A DNA stretch of 64,000 nucleotides from Candidatus Accumulibacter affinis (GCA_016713625.1 JADJOT010000009.1:620001-684000); one strand, 5' to 3'; counted from the first letter of the stretch, positions 23,853 to 33,001 are shown. Notes: a model not told the origin generated them from the sequence alone. Program-made: numbers and translations.

Positions 23853-25066
23853 TGACTGCCGCGCTGCTTGCCCACCCCTGGCGCACCTATCTGCGCTGGA
23901 TGTTGACCACCGTCGTCGCGACCTTGATCGTGGTCGCTGCCGTGCATGTCTTCATCGACCCTCTTGGCGTCTTCGGGGCGCCACGCATCGTTGGTCTCAA
24001 TGCCAGCAAGCCCTATCTCGACCATCACCGCGAACTGGCCCGCTGGCAAGCAGCGCAGCGCGTTTGCGCGAGCGCCGGGATCTTCGGCAACTCCCGTGCC
24101 GAGATCGGTTTCGACCCCGAGAATCCCGTTTTCCATGCTCGCGGCCTCGACGCATTCAATCACGCGATTGCCGGCTCAGGCGCCGAGCTGGCCTATCGTC
24201 AGCTACGCTGGCTGCAGGCCGCCGGCTGCATGCCGAAGACCATCGTCCTGGGCGTCGAGTTCATCGACTTCCTCGGCGGCAGCAGCCCGACGCCGCTGCA
24301 GACGCCAGCGCTGGACCCGGCACCGCGACGCGACGCCCGCTTTGTGGCGGAAGCGGTCGTTTCGCTCAGCGGTCTGCGCGACGCCGTGAACACGCTCTTT
24401 CTGCAGCACGCGCGCTACCCGGCCACCGTCGCCGAACGGGGCTTCAGCCCGCTCTACAATTACCTCGGGGAAGTGGAGCAGAATGGCCATTACGCCCTGT
24501 TTCGGCAGCGGGCCGAGGAAAGCGCGCGCTACTGGCTACGCAAACCGCCGCGGCTGTTGCCGCTGGAAGGAGGTATTTCGGCCGATCAGCAGCAGGTCGA
24601 AGCTTTCGTCGATCTTGCCACCGCAGCGGGGAGCACGGTGCACCTGGTGATCTACCCGTACCACGCGCAGTTCCGGTTGCTGCTCGAGCGCCTCGGACTG
24701 GGCGGACTGTTTGCCGACTGGAAGAGGATGCTGGCGAGCATCGCCGAGCGACACAGCGGCGGCGCCGTCACCGTCTGGGACTTCAGCGGCATCACGCCGG
24801 AAACGCTGGAGGCCATCCCGTCGGCGGGCGATCGGCGTACGCATCTGCGCTACTACTGGGAGTCCGGTCACTTCAAGAAGGAACTCGGAGACCGGGCCAT
24901 GGCTCGAATTCTGGGTAATCCGGTGGACTTTGGCGTGCAGCTGCGTGGCGAAACCATCGACGCTTGGGTGGCCGAAGACCGGAGGAGCGTGCAGGCACTC
25001 CTCGCCACCCCCGGGCCGCTGCAGGCGGAGGTCGACGACATCGTCGCCCGTACGCGACAGAAGTGA
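23852..25066 (+). CDS. AlgJ/AlgX-like or SGNH-type partner of the MBOAT protein
   Basis: 404 residues with an N-terminal membrane anchor (about 15-35) and a large periplasmic part. Near residue 73 the block GIFGNSRAEIGFDPENP resembles the GxSR/GDSL-like nucleophile loop of SGNH acetyltransferase partners. VILGVEFIDFLGG and a later YYWESGHFKKELGDR, with Asp/His candidates, fit the same fold. In acetylation systems the MBOAT protein passes the acetyl group to such a periplasmic enzyme. The family match is by pattern and by the overlapping gene start; the exact subfamily is not recognised. Confidence 0.65.
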   Translation: MTAALLAHPWRTYLRWMLTTVVATLIVVAAVHVFIDPLGVFGAPRIVGLNASKPYLDHHRELARWQAAQRVCASAGIFGNSRAEIGFDPENPVFHARGLDAFNHAIAGSGAELAYRQLRWLQAAGCMPKTIVLGVEFIDFLGGSSPTPLQTPALDPAPRRDARFVAEAVVSLSGLRDAVNTLFLQHARYPATVAERGFSPLYNYLGEVEQNGHYALFRQRAEESARYWLRKPPRLLPLEGGISADQQQVEAFVDLATAAGSTVHLVIYPYHAQFRLLLERLGLGGLFADWKRMLASIAERHSGGAVTVWDFSGITPETLEAIPSAGDRRTHLRYYWESGHFKKELGDRAMARILGNPVDFGVQLRGETIDAWVAEDRRSVQALLATPGPLQAEVDDIVARTRQK

Positions 25067-25176
25067 GCGGCCAACGGTCGTACAGCGCTCGTCGACGACG
25101 CCAGGAAGGCTTCGCCACCCTGGATGTCCGGCGGCTCCCCAGCTGCGGGTAACGCAGCGCCTTCTCCGAGGGTCTG

Positions 25177-26082
25177 ATGATCATCGCTGCCTCTGCCGCG
25201 CGCGCCCGTCTTGTCGGTTTCGTCTGTATCGTCGCTTCGGCGGTGAGTTTCGGGGTGATGCCGATTTTCGCCAAGCTGGCCTATGCCGAAGGCGTCGACC
25301 TGCCAAGCCTGCTGTTCCTGCGCTTCGCGCTGGCCGGGTTGCTGATGGCAGCACTGATGCAGCTGCGCCGAATGGTCTGGCCACAGGGCCGCAATTTGCT
25401 GCTGTTGATCGCGATGGGGGGACTTGGCTACTTCGGACAGTCTCTCTGCTATTTTGCTGCGCTGCAGCATGCCAGCGCCGGGTTGACGGCGTTGCTGTTG
25501 TACCTCTATCCGGCGATCGTGACGGTGTTGTCGGCGTTGCTGGCGCGGCGGCGCCTGTCGCTGTTGCGCATGCTGGCGGTGGCGGCGGCGCTGTTGGGTA
25601 CCGCTCTGGCGGTTGGCGGCAGCCTCGCCGGCAGCCCGCTCGGCATTCTGCTCGGGGTCGCTGCGGCGCTGATTTACTCGGTGTATATCCTGGTCGGCGA
25701 GCGGGTTACCCCTGTGGTTGGCGCGATGCCGGCAGCGACGGTGATCATGCTCGCGGCGGCGCTATCCTTTGCCGTGATCATGTGGTCGCGCGGAGCGGCA
25801 TTGCCGGTTTCGCCGGTGGCCTGGGCTGCGGTCGGCGGCATCGTGTTGTTCTCGACGGTGGTGGGGATGATCACTTTTTTTGCTGGCATGGCGCGCCTGG
25901 GCGCTGCCGATGCGGCGACTTTGTCGACGCTCGAACCGGTGGTGACGGTGCTTCTTGCGGCGATTTTTCTCGGCGAGACGGTGGGTGGCTGGCAGATCGC
26001 CGGCGGTGGGATCATCCTTGCCGCAGTGATTGTGCTGGCGCGGTCGGCTGCGGACCCACACTCGTTGCGGCGAGAAACTTGA
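25177..26082 (+). CDS. EamA/DMT-family transporter
   Basis: 301 residues with ten hydrophobic segments in two five-helix halves, each an EamA repeat. The first opens GFVCIVASAVSFGVMPIFAKLAYAEG; the second ends ATLSTLEPVVTVLLAAIFLGETV with the usual GGxxILAAV at the end. Such drug/metabolite exporters move amino acids, purines or drugs, but the substrate cannot be read. Its last 71 bases overlap, in opposite orientation, the 3' end of the alpha/beta-hydrolase gene; both frames remain intact. Confidence 0.9.
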   Translation: MIIAASAARARLVGFVCIVASAVSFGVMPIFAKLAYAEGVDLPSLLFLRFALAGLLMAALMQLRRMVWPQGRNLLLLIAMGGLGYFGQSLCYFAALQHASAGLTALLLYLYPAIVTVLSALLARRRLSLLRMLAVAAALLGTALAVGGSLAGSPLGILLGVAAALIYSVYILVGERVTPVVGAMPAATVIMLAAALSFAVIMWSRGAALPVSPVAWAAVGGIVLFSTVVGMITFFAGMARLGAADAATLSTLEPVVTVLLAAIFLGETVGGWQIAGGGIILAAVIVLARSAADPHSLRRET

Positions 26083-26866
26083 GGAGTTCGTCGACCACCG
26101 CCTGCGGCTGCTCGTTCATCATGGCGTGGCCGCAGGCGGCGATTTCGGCGCGGCGTACGTGGCGCAGCGCTGACTGCAGCGGTGCCAGGTTGCGCCGCGG
26201 TGTCATGCGGTCGCGGCGGGCGACCAGCAGCAGCGTCGGACAGGCGACCTGCGCCGCCGCTGCCAGGCCCCACGTATAGTCATTGCAGTTGGCGAGGTCG
26301 ATCGCCAGCACCCCGGGTGGGCTGCGGCGCATGATCGCCAGGGTGACGCCCGGCCCCCAGATGCCATGCCCGCTACCACCGGTCAGCTGGAAACTGCTGG
26401 TCAGCGAATACTCGGTCATCATTCTCCGGACGCTGTCGGGATGCGTTTCGGCATGGCTCAGCAAGGCGTCGGCGACCGGCATCGGCGCCGACGACCCGAG
26501 CAGCGCCAATTGGCTGACCCGTTGCGGGTAGCGGGCGGCGCAGTCGAGGGCGACCAGGGAGCCCATGGAGTGCCCAACCAACACGGCTTGCTCGACGCCG
26601 GCCGCGTCGAGCAGCAGCGGCAGCCAGTCGGCAAGAGCTGCGATGCTGCGTCGGGGCGCTCCGCCGGAAAGGCCATGTCCGGGCAGATCGGGGACCAGGG
26701 GCGCACCGCCAGCGGCGGCCAGACCGGCGGCGACCGCTTGCCAGGCGTCGTGGTCATTGGCCGCCCCGTGGATCAGCAGCAGCGGCGGCCAGGGCGAGGC
26801 GGCGGGGTCGAAGGGCCTGCCGCCGGTGGCCAGGCGGCAGCGGGTTCCGGCGACGGTAAGTTCCAT
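26012..26866 (-). CDS. Alpha/beta-hydrolase
   Basis: 284 residues. The family triad is visible: nucleophile Ser in VGHSMGS, Asp in LLVARRDRMTP and His in ACGHAMMNEQP. The oxyanion strand is LLLIHGAANDHDAW and a PDLPGHGLS loop follows. The sequence is like generic esterases/haloperoxidase-like hydrolases; the substrate is unknown. The tail converges on, and overlaps by 71 bases, the DMT transporter gene. The C-terminal ~20 residues (VGPQPTAPAQSLRQG) look non-conserved, so the overlap may reflect loss of an original stop. Confidence 0.88.
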   Translation of the reverse strand: MELTVAGTRCRLATGGRPFDPAASPWPPLLLIHGAANDHDAWQAVAAGLAAAGGAPLVPDLPGHGLSGGAPRRSIAALADWLPLLLDAAGVEQAVLVGHSMGSLVALDCAARYPQRVSQLALLGSSAPMPVADALLSHAETHPDSVRRMMTEYSLTSSFQLTGGSGHGIWGPGVTLAIMRRSPPGVLAIDLANCNDYTWGLAAAAQVACPTLLLVARRDRMTPRRNLAPLQSALRHVRRAEIAACGHAMMNEQPQAVVDELLKFLAATSVGPQPTAPAQSLRQG

Positions 26867-26897
26867 CTGGGCTGCCCGGACCGGTAAGCCGCAGGGT

Positions 26898-27107
26898 TCA
26901 GGCCAGCTCGTCCGGTTCGAGCAGTTGCTCGAGGAGCGTGATGCGATCCTTGAGCAGCAGCTTGCGTTTCTTGAGGCGTCGGATCAGCAGGTCGTCGGGT
27001 GGCGGATTGAGCATCAGGTGATCGATCACCTGATCGAGGTCGTGATGCTCGATTTGCAGCTCCAGCAAGCTGGCCTGGTTCTCGGTGATCTGTTCTTCGG
27101 TTAGCAT
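26898..27107 (-). CDS. DUF465 (YdcH-like) small protein
   Basis: 69 residues forming two charged helices (LLELQIEHHDLDQVIDHLM and IRRLKKRKLLLKDRITLLEQLL), the signature of DUF465/YdcH, a small coiled-coil protein family of unknown function. The start at 27107 begins the conserved domain; an ATG 22 codons upstream lacks conserved sequence. It is divergent from the 27190 gene. Confidence 0.82.
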   Translation of the reverse strand: MLTEEQITENQASLLELQIEHHDLDQVIDHLMLNPPPDDLLIRRLKKRKLLLKDRITLLEQLLEPDELA

Positions 27108-27189
27108 GGTTGGCGATATCCCCGGGGTTGTGATTCGGCTAGAATAGAGGATGGCATTGTAACCCTGAGACACCGCCGGGAGGAGGCAG

Positions 27190-27510
27190 ATGGTTTATCA
27201 CGTGATCGTTTCGTTTGGGCGGGACCGGCAGTATGAGTTCAAGTTCGCCCATACCGAACTTGCTGCAGGCTCGCCGGAAGAAGCGCGTCGCTGGTTTGAC
27301 AAGGAGTTCGCCGATCTCGAATGTGAACCCAGCAACCCCATGGGCAAGGTCCTGATTATCGACAAGATTCTCCATGTTGCTCGCTACGGCGGCGAGCAGC
27401 GCTTCAGCGAAGGCAAGGATTGGGCGGGACGTTTTGCCCGTTACACGGCGCTGGCGCTCGGACGCGATACCGTGCGCATCGATGTCGCCGCGTTCAATAT
27501 TGGCTACTGA
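27190..27510 (+). CDS. Unrecognised conserved-looking protein upstream of greB
   Basis: 106 residues starting MVYHVIVSFGRDRQYEFKFA and containing EARRWFDKEFADLECEPSNP and LIIDKILHVARYGGEQRF. I do not recognise a family. It has no signal peptide or membrane helix and shows a mixed alpha/beta pattern suggestive of a small soluble fold. AGGAGG lies shortly before the ATG. Its TGA is directly followed by the TTG start of greB, so the two are probably translated from one message. Confidence 0.7.
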   Translation: MVYHVIVSFGRDRQYEFKFAHTELAAGSPEEARRWFDKEFADLECEPSNPMGKVLIIDKILHVARYGGEQRFSEGKDWAGRFARYTALALGRDTVRIDVAAFNIGY

Positions 27511-28011
27511 TTGGCGCCGCAGGGAACCCGCAACTACATCACCCCGGGTGGGCACGCGCGCATCCGCGCGGAACTCGAGCAGCTCTTGCGTGTCGAGCGG
27601 CCGCAGGTCGTCAGCGTCGTGCAGTGGGCGGCGTCGAATGGCGACCGTTCGGAGAACGCCGATTACATTTACGGCAAGCGCAGGCTGCGCGAGATCGACC
27701 GGCGCATTCGTTTTCTCACCAAGCGCCTCGATCTGGCCGCGATCGTCGATCCGGCTCGGCGCGAGCCAACCGAGCAGGTGTTTTTTGGCGCCACGGTGAC
27801 GATCTGCGACGAGCAGGGGTTGGCGAACACCTACCAGATCGTCGGCGTCGACGAGACCGACTTCGCGCCCGGACGCATCAGCTGGGTGTCGCCGCTGGCG
27901 CGGGCCTTGCTCAAGGCGCGCGAAGGCGATAGCGTGCGTTTTCAGAGTCCGGCCGGCTGGCGCGAGGTGGAGGTACTCGCGGTCGAGTATCGGAGCATCG
28001 ATCCCCTCTGA
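27511..28011 (+). CDS. greB: Transcription elongation factor GreB
   Basis: 166 residues. The N-terminal coiled coil carries the GreA/GreB block YITPGGHARIRAELEQLL and the tip acidic region NGDRSENADYIYGKRRLREIDRRI, with Asp/Glu residues that stimulate RNA cleavage. The basic patch typical of GreB is suggested by KRRLREIDRRIRFLTKR. The C-terminal FKBP-like half ends VSPLARALLKAREGDSVRF. It rescues backtracked RNA polymerase. The start is TTG immediately after the upstream TGA, an unusual start implying coupling. Confidence 0.93.
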   Translation: MAPQGTRNYITPGGHARIRAELEQLLRVERPQVVSVVQWAASNGDRSENADYIYGKRRLREIDRRIRFLTKRLDLAAIVDPARREPTEQVFFGATVTICDEQGLANTYQIVGVDETDFAPGRISWVSPLARALLKAREGDSVRFQSPAGWREVEVLAVEYRSIDPL

Positions 28012-28064
28012 TGCGTGCTTGCCGCGGCGAATGATGCTTGCCGCCGTCTGCGCTCGCTGCGGGC

Positions 28065-28092
28065 CTTGAAAAGGCCGCGCCCATCCCCATCT
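28065..28092 (+). promoter_or_regulatory. Sigma32 heat-shock promoter of htpG
   Basis: CTTGAAA (28065-28071), a 13-base spacer and CCCCATCT (28085-28092) match the RpoH consensus CTTGAAA-N(11-15)-CCCCATnT exactly. Transcription would start near 28099, about 70 bases before the htpG ATG at 28169. Confidence 0.9.
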
Positions 28093-28168
28093 GCAAAGAC
28101 ATTGTGCATGGCGGGTCTCGCCATGGTCTCTAGTTGATTTTACCTTAACCCTTTTCACGGAGTCTTGC

Positions 28169-30088
28169 ATGGGTGCACAGAAGGAAACCCTCGGTTTTCA
28201 GGCCGAAGTCAAACAGCTGCTGAACTTGATGATCCACTCGCTGTACAGCAACAAGGAGATTTTTCTCCGTGAGTTGATCTCCAACGCCTCCGACGCCTGC
28301 GACCGGCTGCGCTTCGAGGCCTTGAACAACGCTGGCTTGTATGGTGACGACAGCGATCTGAAGATCCGCGTCGCCTTCGACCAGGAAGCACGGACGCTGA
28401 GCATCACCGACAACGGCATCGGCCTGTCGCGTGAAGAAGCCGTCGAGCATCTCGGAACAATCGCCAAGTCGGGTACCCGCGAGTTCTTTTCAGCGTTGAC
28501 CGGCGATCAGGCCAAGGACGCGCATCTGATCGGCCAGTTCGGCGTCGGTTTCTATTCTTCGTACATCGTCGCCGACCGGGTCACCGTGGTTTCCCGACGT
28601 GCCGGTCTCGAAGCCGATCAGGCGATCCGCTGGGAATCGTCGGGCGAGGGTGACTTCACCATCGAGGTGATCGAGCGGGCGCAGCGCGGTACCGAGGTGA
28701 CCCTGCATCTGCGCGAGGGCGAGGACGAGTTCCTGTCGAACTGGAAGCTGCGCGAGATCATTCGCAAGTATTCCGACCACATCACGCTGCCGATCGTGAT
28801 GAAGAAGGAAAAGTGGGACGAGGAAAAGAAGGCGCAAGTCGCCACCGATGAAGACGAAACGGTGAACCAGGCTTCGGCACTATGGACCCGTGCCAAGTCG
28901 GAAATCAGCGACGAGCAGTACAACGAGTTCTACAAGCACGTCGCGCATGATTTCGAAGACCCGCTGGCGCATGTGCATGCGCGCGTCGAGGGCAAGCAGG
29001 AGTATACGCAGTTGCTGTACGTCCCGTCTCGAGCACCGTTCGATCTGTTCGAGCGCACTGCTCGCCACGGCGTCAAGCTTTACGTACGCCGCGTTTTCAT
29101 CATGGACGATGCCGAACAGCTGATGCCGCTGTACCTGCGCTTCGTGCGTGGCGTCGTCGATTCCAGCGATCTGCCGCTCAACGTTTCGCGGGAAATTCTG
29201 CAGAAATCCCGCGATATCGAGACCATTCGTGGCGGTTGCGTGAAAAAGGTTCTCGGACTCCTCGAAGGCCTTGCCAACAGCGAAGAGGCGGCAGAGAAGG
29301 AGAAATACGCGAAATTCTGGAAGGAATTCGGTCGCGTGCTCAAGGAAGGCGTTGGCGAAGACCAGGCCAACAAGGATCGTGTCGCCAGCTTGTTGCGCTT
29401 TGCTTCGACCCACGCCGATAGCACGGACGAGACCGTGTCGCTGGCCGACTACGTGGCGCGAATGAAGGATGGGCAGGAGAAAATCTACTATGTCACCGCG
29501 GAAACCTTCACCGCAGCGAAGCACAGCCCGCACCTCGAGATCTTCCGCAAGAAGGGCATTGAAGTGCTGCTGCTCTCCGACCGCGTCGATGAATGGGTGA
29601 CCGGTCATCTCACCGAGTTTGCCGGCAAGCCACTGCAGTCGGTGGCCAAGGGCGGGCTCGACCTCGGCAAACTCGAGGATGTGGCTGAGAAGGAAGAGGC
29701 CGAGAAAGCCGCCGACGAGTACAAGGAACTACTCGAGAAGGTGAAGACGACGCTGGGCGACAAGGTGAAGGACGTCCGCGTCACCCATCGCCTGACCGAT
29801 TCACCGTCGTGTCTGGTTGCCGATCAATACGACCTTGGCGGCAATCTGCAACGAATCCTCAAGGCTGCCGGCCAGGAGGCGCCGGCGAGCAAGCCGATCC
29901 TCGAAATCAACCCCAAGCACCCGGCGGTACAGCGCCTCAAATACGAAGAAACCCGCTTCGACGACTGGGCCAATCTGCTACTCGAACAGGCGACGCTGGC
30001 GGAAGGCGGGTCGCTCGAGGATCCGGCTGGCTTCGTCAAACGCATCAATGACCTGATGCTGGCGCTCTCGCTGGGTAGCGGCCGCTGA
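28169..30088 (+). CDS. htpG: Molecular chaperone HtpG (Hsp90)
   Basis: 639 residues, full length. GHKL ATPase motifs are LRELISNASDACDRLRFEAL, DNGIGLSREEAVEHLGTIA and GQFGVGFYSSYIVAD. The middle domain has GVVDSSDLPLNVSREILQ, and the C-terminal dimerisation part ends LALSLGSGR. It is an ATP-dependent chaperone that remodels clients with DnaK. CGGAG precedes the ATG, and a perfect sigma32 promoter lies upstream, so it is heat-inducible. The stop overlaps the start of the glycosylase gene (TGATG). Confidence 0.97.
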   Translation: MGAQKETLGFQAEVKQLLNLMIHSLYSNKEIFLRELISNASDACDRLRFEALNNAGLYGDDSDLKIRVAFDQEARTLSITDNGIGLSREEAVEHLGTIAKSGTREFFSALTGDQAKDAHLIGQFGVGFYSSYIVADRVTVVSRRAGLEADQAIRWESSGEGDFTIEVIERAQRGTEVTLHLREGEDEFLSNWKLREIIRKYSDHITLPIVMKKEKWDEEKKAQVATDEDETVNQASALWTRAKSEISDEQYNEFYKHVAHDFEDPLAHVHARVEGKQEYTQLLYVPSRAPFDLFERTARHGVKLYVRRVFIMDDAEQLMPLYLRFVRGVVDSSDLPLNVSREILQKSRDIETIRGGCVKKVLGLLEGLANSEEAAEKEKYAKFWKEFGRVLKEGVGEDQANKDRVASLLRFASTHADSTDETVSLADYVARMKDGQEKIYYVTAETFTAAKHSPHLEIFRKKGIEVLLLSDRVDEWVTGHLTEFAGKPLQSVAKGGLDLGKLEDVAEKEEAEKAADEYKELLEKVKTTLGDKVKDVRVTHRLTDSPSCLVADQYDLGGNLQRILKAAGQEAPASKPILEINPKHPAVQRLKYEETRFDDWANLLLEQATLAEGGSLEDPAGFVKRINDLMLALSLGSGR

Positions 30089-30597
30089 TGAGCGGCGGTG
30101 GGCCGGAGCTGCTGCACGGTCTGCCGCCGATTCTCGATGCGGGCATCAAAACCCTGATTCTGGGGAGTTTTCCCTCGCCGGCCTCGCTGGCCGCCGAACA
30201 GTACTACGGGCACCGCCAGAACCAGTTCTGGCGGCTGCTTGGCGCGCTGCTCGGTGAGCCATTGCCTGACCTCACTTACGCCGACAGGCAGCGGACCCTG
30301 CTCAGACACCGCGTCGGTGTCTGGGATGTGTATCGCCAGTGTCTGCGGCAGGGCGCGCTCGACGCAGCGATCCAGGCAGCGGAGGTGAATGACTTTTCGC
30401 GACTGCAAAGCGAGGCGCCCGCATTGCGAAGCATCTGCTTCAATGGCCAGAGCGCAGGCAAATTCGCTGGCTGGTTCGCGCAGCGTGGCTACCTGATCTG
30501 CGTACTGCCTTCGACCAGCCCGGCCTACACCCTGGCTTTCGAAGGCAAGCTGGCGGCCTGGCGTGCCGCCGGGATCAAGGTAGCGGACGACGAGTGA
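30088..30597 (+). CDS. DNA-deoxyinosine glycosylase (UDG superfamily, HDG type)
   Basis: 169 residues. The N-terminal motif LILGSFPSPASLAAEQYYGH, followed by RQNQFWRLLG, is the signature of family 6 UDG-superfamily enzymes that remove hypoxanthine from deaminated DNA. The second motif is LPSTSPAYT near residue 141, the minor-groove loop with the SPA signature. Acting with downstream AP endonuclease it would start base excision repair. The coding start overlaps the htpG stop, so it may be expressed within the heat-shock transcript, which would be an unusual pairing. Confidence 0.85.
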   Translation: MSGGGPELLHGLPPILDAGIKTLILGSFPSPASLAAEQYYGHRQNQFWRLLGALLGEPLPDLTYADRQRTLLRHRVGVWDVYRQCLRQGALDAAIQAAEVNDFSRLQSEAPALRSICFNGQSAGKFAGWFAQRGYLICVLPSTSPAYTLAFEGKLAAWRAAGIKVADDE

Positions 30598-30715
30598 TGG
30601 CGGGCTGCGCGGCCGGAAATCTGCTCGCCGGGATGGCTGGTGGTCAAGCAAGCGCCTGCTTGCCTCCGGGGCAGGGTCCGGTATAGTGCCCGATCATCCT
30701 TATGGAAGACAGCAC

Positions 30716-32509
30716 ATGCGTCAAGCAGCGGCTCACCCCGTTCACGAACATCGCCTGACCCTGGCGGAAGTCCTCGGCTTCTTGCAGGAGGATGGCCTGG
30801 TCAGCCCGCCAGACGCCGATGCGCTGCTCAAGGAGAGCCGTCTCAAACGCCTGCTGGCGCATCCGCTGGTCATCGTTGCCGATCAGAAATGGAAATCGCT
30901 GAAGGGACCACATCGACCGCTGACCCTGGAAGACCTTGGCGAATGGCTGGCCAAGCGCGTCGGCCTCGACTATCAGCACGTCGATCCCCTGAAGGTCGAT
31001 TTCACTGCCGTTACCGAAGTGATGTCGAGTGCCTACGCGACACGCTTCGGCATTCTGCCGATTCAAGTCACCACGCGCGAAGTCGTGGTGGCGACGACCG
31101 AGCCTTTTCTGCGCGACTGGGAGAAGGAACTCAAGCCAATCATCAAGAAGGATATTCGGCGGGTATTCGCCAATCCGGTCGACGTGGCACGCTATCTGGT
31201 CGAATTCTACAATCTGGCGCGCTCGGTCAAGAAGGCTGCGCAGCTCGGTGGGCCGACCGGCAATCTGTCGTCGTTCGAGCAACTGGTCGAGCTCGGCCGC
31301 ACCAATCGCCAGTTCGACGCCAATGACCAGCACATCGTCAACATCGTCGACTGGCTCTGGCAATATGCTTTCGAGCAACGGGCCAGTGACATTCACATCG
31401 AGCCCAGGCGCGAAATCGGCATCGTTCGTTTCCGCATCGATGGCGTCCTGCATCAGGTCTACCAGATTCCGATGAGCGTCATGGCGGCGATGGTCAACCG
31501 CGTCAAGATTCTTGGCCGCATGGACGTGGTCGAGAAGCGCCGGCCGCAGGATGGCCGTATCAAGACGCGTACGGCGGACGGCCAGGAGGCCGAGCTACGC
31601 TTGTCGACCTTGCCGACGGCCTTCGGCGAAAAACTGGTGATGCGCATTTTCGACCCGGAAGTACTGGTTCGCGGTTTCTCGGAACTCGGCTTTACCGACG
31701 ATGACCAGGCGCGCTGGAAAGAGATGTCGGACCGGCCGAACGGCATCATTCTGGTCACCGGTCCCACCGGTTCGGGCAAGACGACGACGCTCTATTCGAC
31801 GCTCAAGCAGCTGGCGACCCCGGCAGTCAACGTGTGCACCATCGAGGATCCCATCGAGATGGTCGAGCCGGCGTTCAACCAGATGCAGGTGCAGAATGTC
31901 ATCGACCTGGGCTTCGCGCAGGGCGTCCGCGCGTTGATGCGACAGGACCCGGACATCATCATGATCGGCGAAATTCGTGACCTCGAAACCGCCGAGGTGG
32001 CGATTCAGGCGGCCCTTACCGGCCACCTGGTGTTGTCGACGCTGCATACCAACGACGCCCCGGCGGCGATCACGCGCATGCTCGACCTTGGCGTTCCCTC
32101 GTACCTGCTCGGCGCGACGGTGCTCGGAGTGATGGCGCAGCGGCTGGTACGCATCCTCTGTCCGCACTGCAAGCAGGTGCACCAGGCCAACGCGGTCGAG
32201 GAGACGATGTGGGACCAACTGGTCGCCCCGTGGAAGTCGAATCGTCCGGCGCGCTTCTATCGGCCGGTGGGTTGTCTCGACTGCCGCATGACCGGTTACC
32301 TCGGGCGCGTCGGGCTGTACGAGATCCTGCTGCTCTCTCCGGACATCCGGCTGGCGATCAGCGAAAGCAAGGACATCGCGAAGATCCGCGATCTCGCCTT
32401 CCGCGAGGGCATGAAGCCGCTGCGCATCTCGGGGGCGATGAAGGTGGCTGCCGGAGTGACGACGCTGGCCGAGGTGTTCAAGGTCGCGCCACCGATCGAG
32501 CAGAGCTGA
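30716..32509 (+). CDS. GspE/PilB-family secretion or pilus ATPase
   Basis: 597 residues. An N-terminal MshE/GspE-N-like domain (to ~150) precedes the ATPase: Walker A GPTGSGKTTTLYSTLKQL near residue 347, the Asp box IEDPIEMVEPA, Walker B LMRQDPDIIMIGEIRDLETA and the His box TGHLVLSTLHTNDA. A C-terminal zinc module is visible as CPHC at ~481 and CLDC at ~520, with GRVGLYEILLL following. It powers type II secretion or type IV pilus/MshE-like assembly; no inner-membrane platform or pilin genes are adjacent, so it is an orphan ATPase. The start at 30716 is chosen for GGAAG upstream; 30686 is an alternative. Confidence 0.92.
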   Translation: MRQAAAHPVHEHRLTLAEVLGFLQEDGLVSPPDADALLKESRLKRLLAHPLVIVADQKWKSLKGPHRPLTLEDLGEWLAKRVGLDYQHVDPLKVDFTAVTEVMSSAYATRFGILPIQVTTREVVVATTEPFLRDWEKELKPIIKKDIRRVFANPVDVARYLVEFYNLARSVKKAAQLGGPTGNLSSFEQLVELGRTNRQFDANDQHIVNIVDWLWQYAFEQRASDIHIEPRREIGIVRFRIDGVLHQVYQIPMSVMAAMVNRVKILGRMDVVEKRRPQDGRIKTRTADGQEAELRLSTLPTAFGEKLVMRIFDPEVLVRGFSELGFTDDDQARWKEMSDRPNGIILVTGPTGSGKTTTLYSTLKQLATPAVNVCTIEDPIEMVEPAFNQMQVQNVIDLGFAQGVRALMRQDPDIIMIGEIRDLETAEVAIQAALTGHLVLSTLHTNDAPAAITRMLDLGVPSYLLGATVLGVMAQRLVRILCPHCKQVHQANAVEETMWDQLVAPWKSNRPARFYRPVGCLDCRMTGYLGRVGLYEILLLSPDIRLAISESKDIAKIRDLAFREGMKPLRISGAMKVAAGVTTLAEVFKVAPPIEQS

Positions 32510-33001
32510 GCGCTGCGGCTGCGCGTGCGCGGCCGACAGCTGGCCGCGCAACGGGCGGTCGCCGACGAAGGTGATCGCCATCTGGTCTGCGTTCTGGCAG
32601 ACTGCGCGGTGGCGATGGCGGTGTGGGCCTGGCTGACCTCGCCGCGCTCCGGGTGGGGAGCTGGGGCGCCCATCTTGCAGTCTTTCCCGATGTTCGTCCC
32701 AGCAACGGAACCTAGGTATTTGCCATTGGAAAACCATCTCCCGACCCTCTGCGCGGCGCGGCTGTCCGGCCTTTGGCAGGCCAACGGTCATGCCTCGGGA
32801 CAGCCGCCCCGGATGATGAAAGCGATGACCGTTCCCTCCCTTGCCGGGCGCATTCCGGCTTGCCCGCCGGAATTGCTCGCTGGGCACGGAGCATGCTCCG
32901 TGAATTCCCCATCTCGCCCCCGCGCCCCCACCAGCGGGCGAGGGGAGATTCGCGAGTCGCTTGTGCGACTTTCACAGTAAGGTCAGTGGGATGGGTTGGC
33001 G
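32510..33001. other. Intergenic region holding an inverted copy of the dispersed repeat
   Basis: 492 bases between the GspE-like gene and the signalling cluster. The first ~270 bases are GC-rich with no recognisable coding signal on either strand. The repeat occupies 32783-32915. The remainder holds TCAGTGGGATGGG-type purine-rich sequence before the REC-kinase gene. Confidence 0.4.
32783..32915 (-). repeat. Second copy of the dispersed palindromic element, single unit
   Basis: In inverted orientation this repeats one 77-bp unit with the palindrome CACGGAGCATGCTCCGTG (32885-32902) and the CCGGC stem. It also carries the tail bounded by AACGGTCAT and ATGACCGTT. Compared with 18954-19085 the total length is almost the same (133 versus 132 bases), with scattered substitutions, mostly in loops. 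Confidence 0.88.

Noticed and set aside
32510..32782. Possible short gene after the GspE-like ATPase
   Set aside because: Several open frames exist on both strands, but none has a start site, a domain pattern or a plausible composition.
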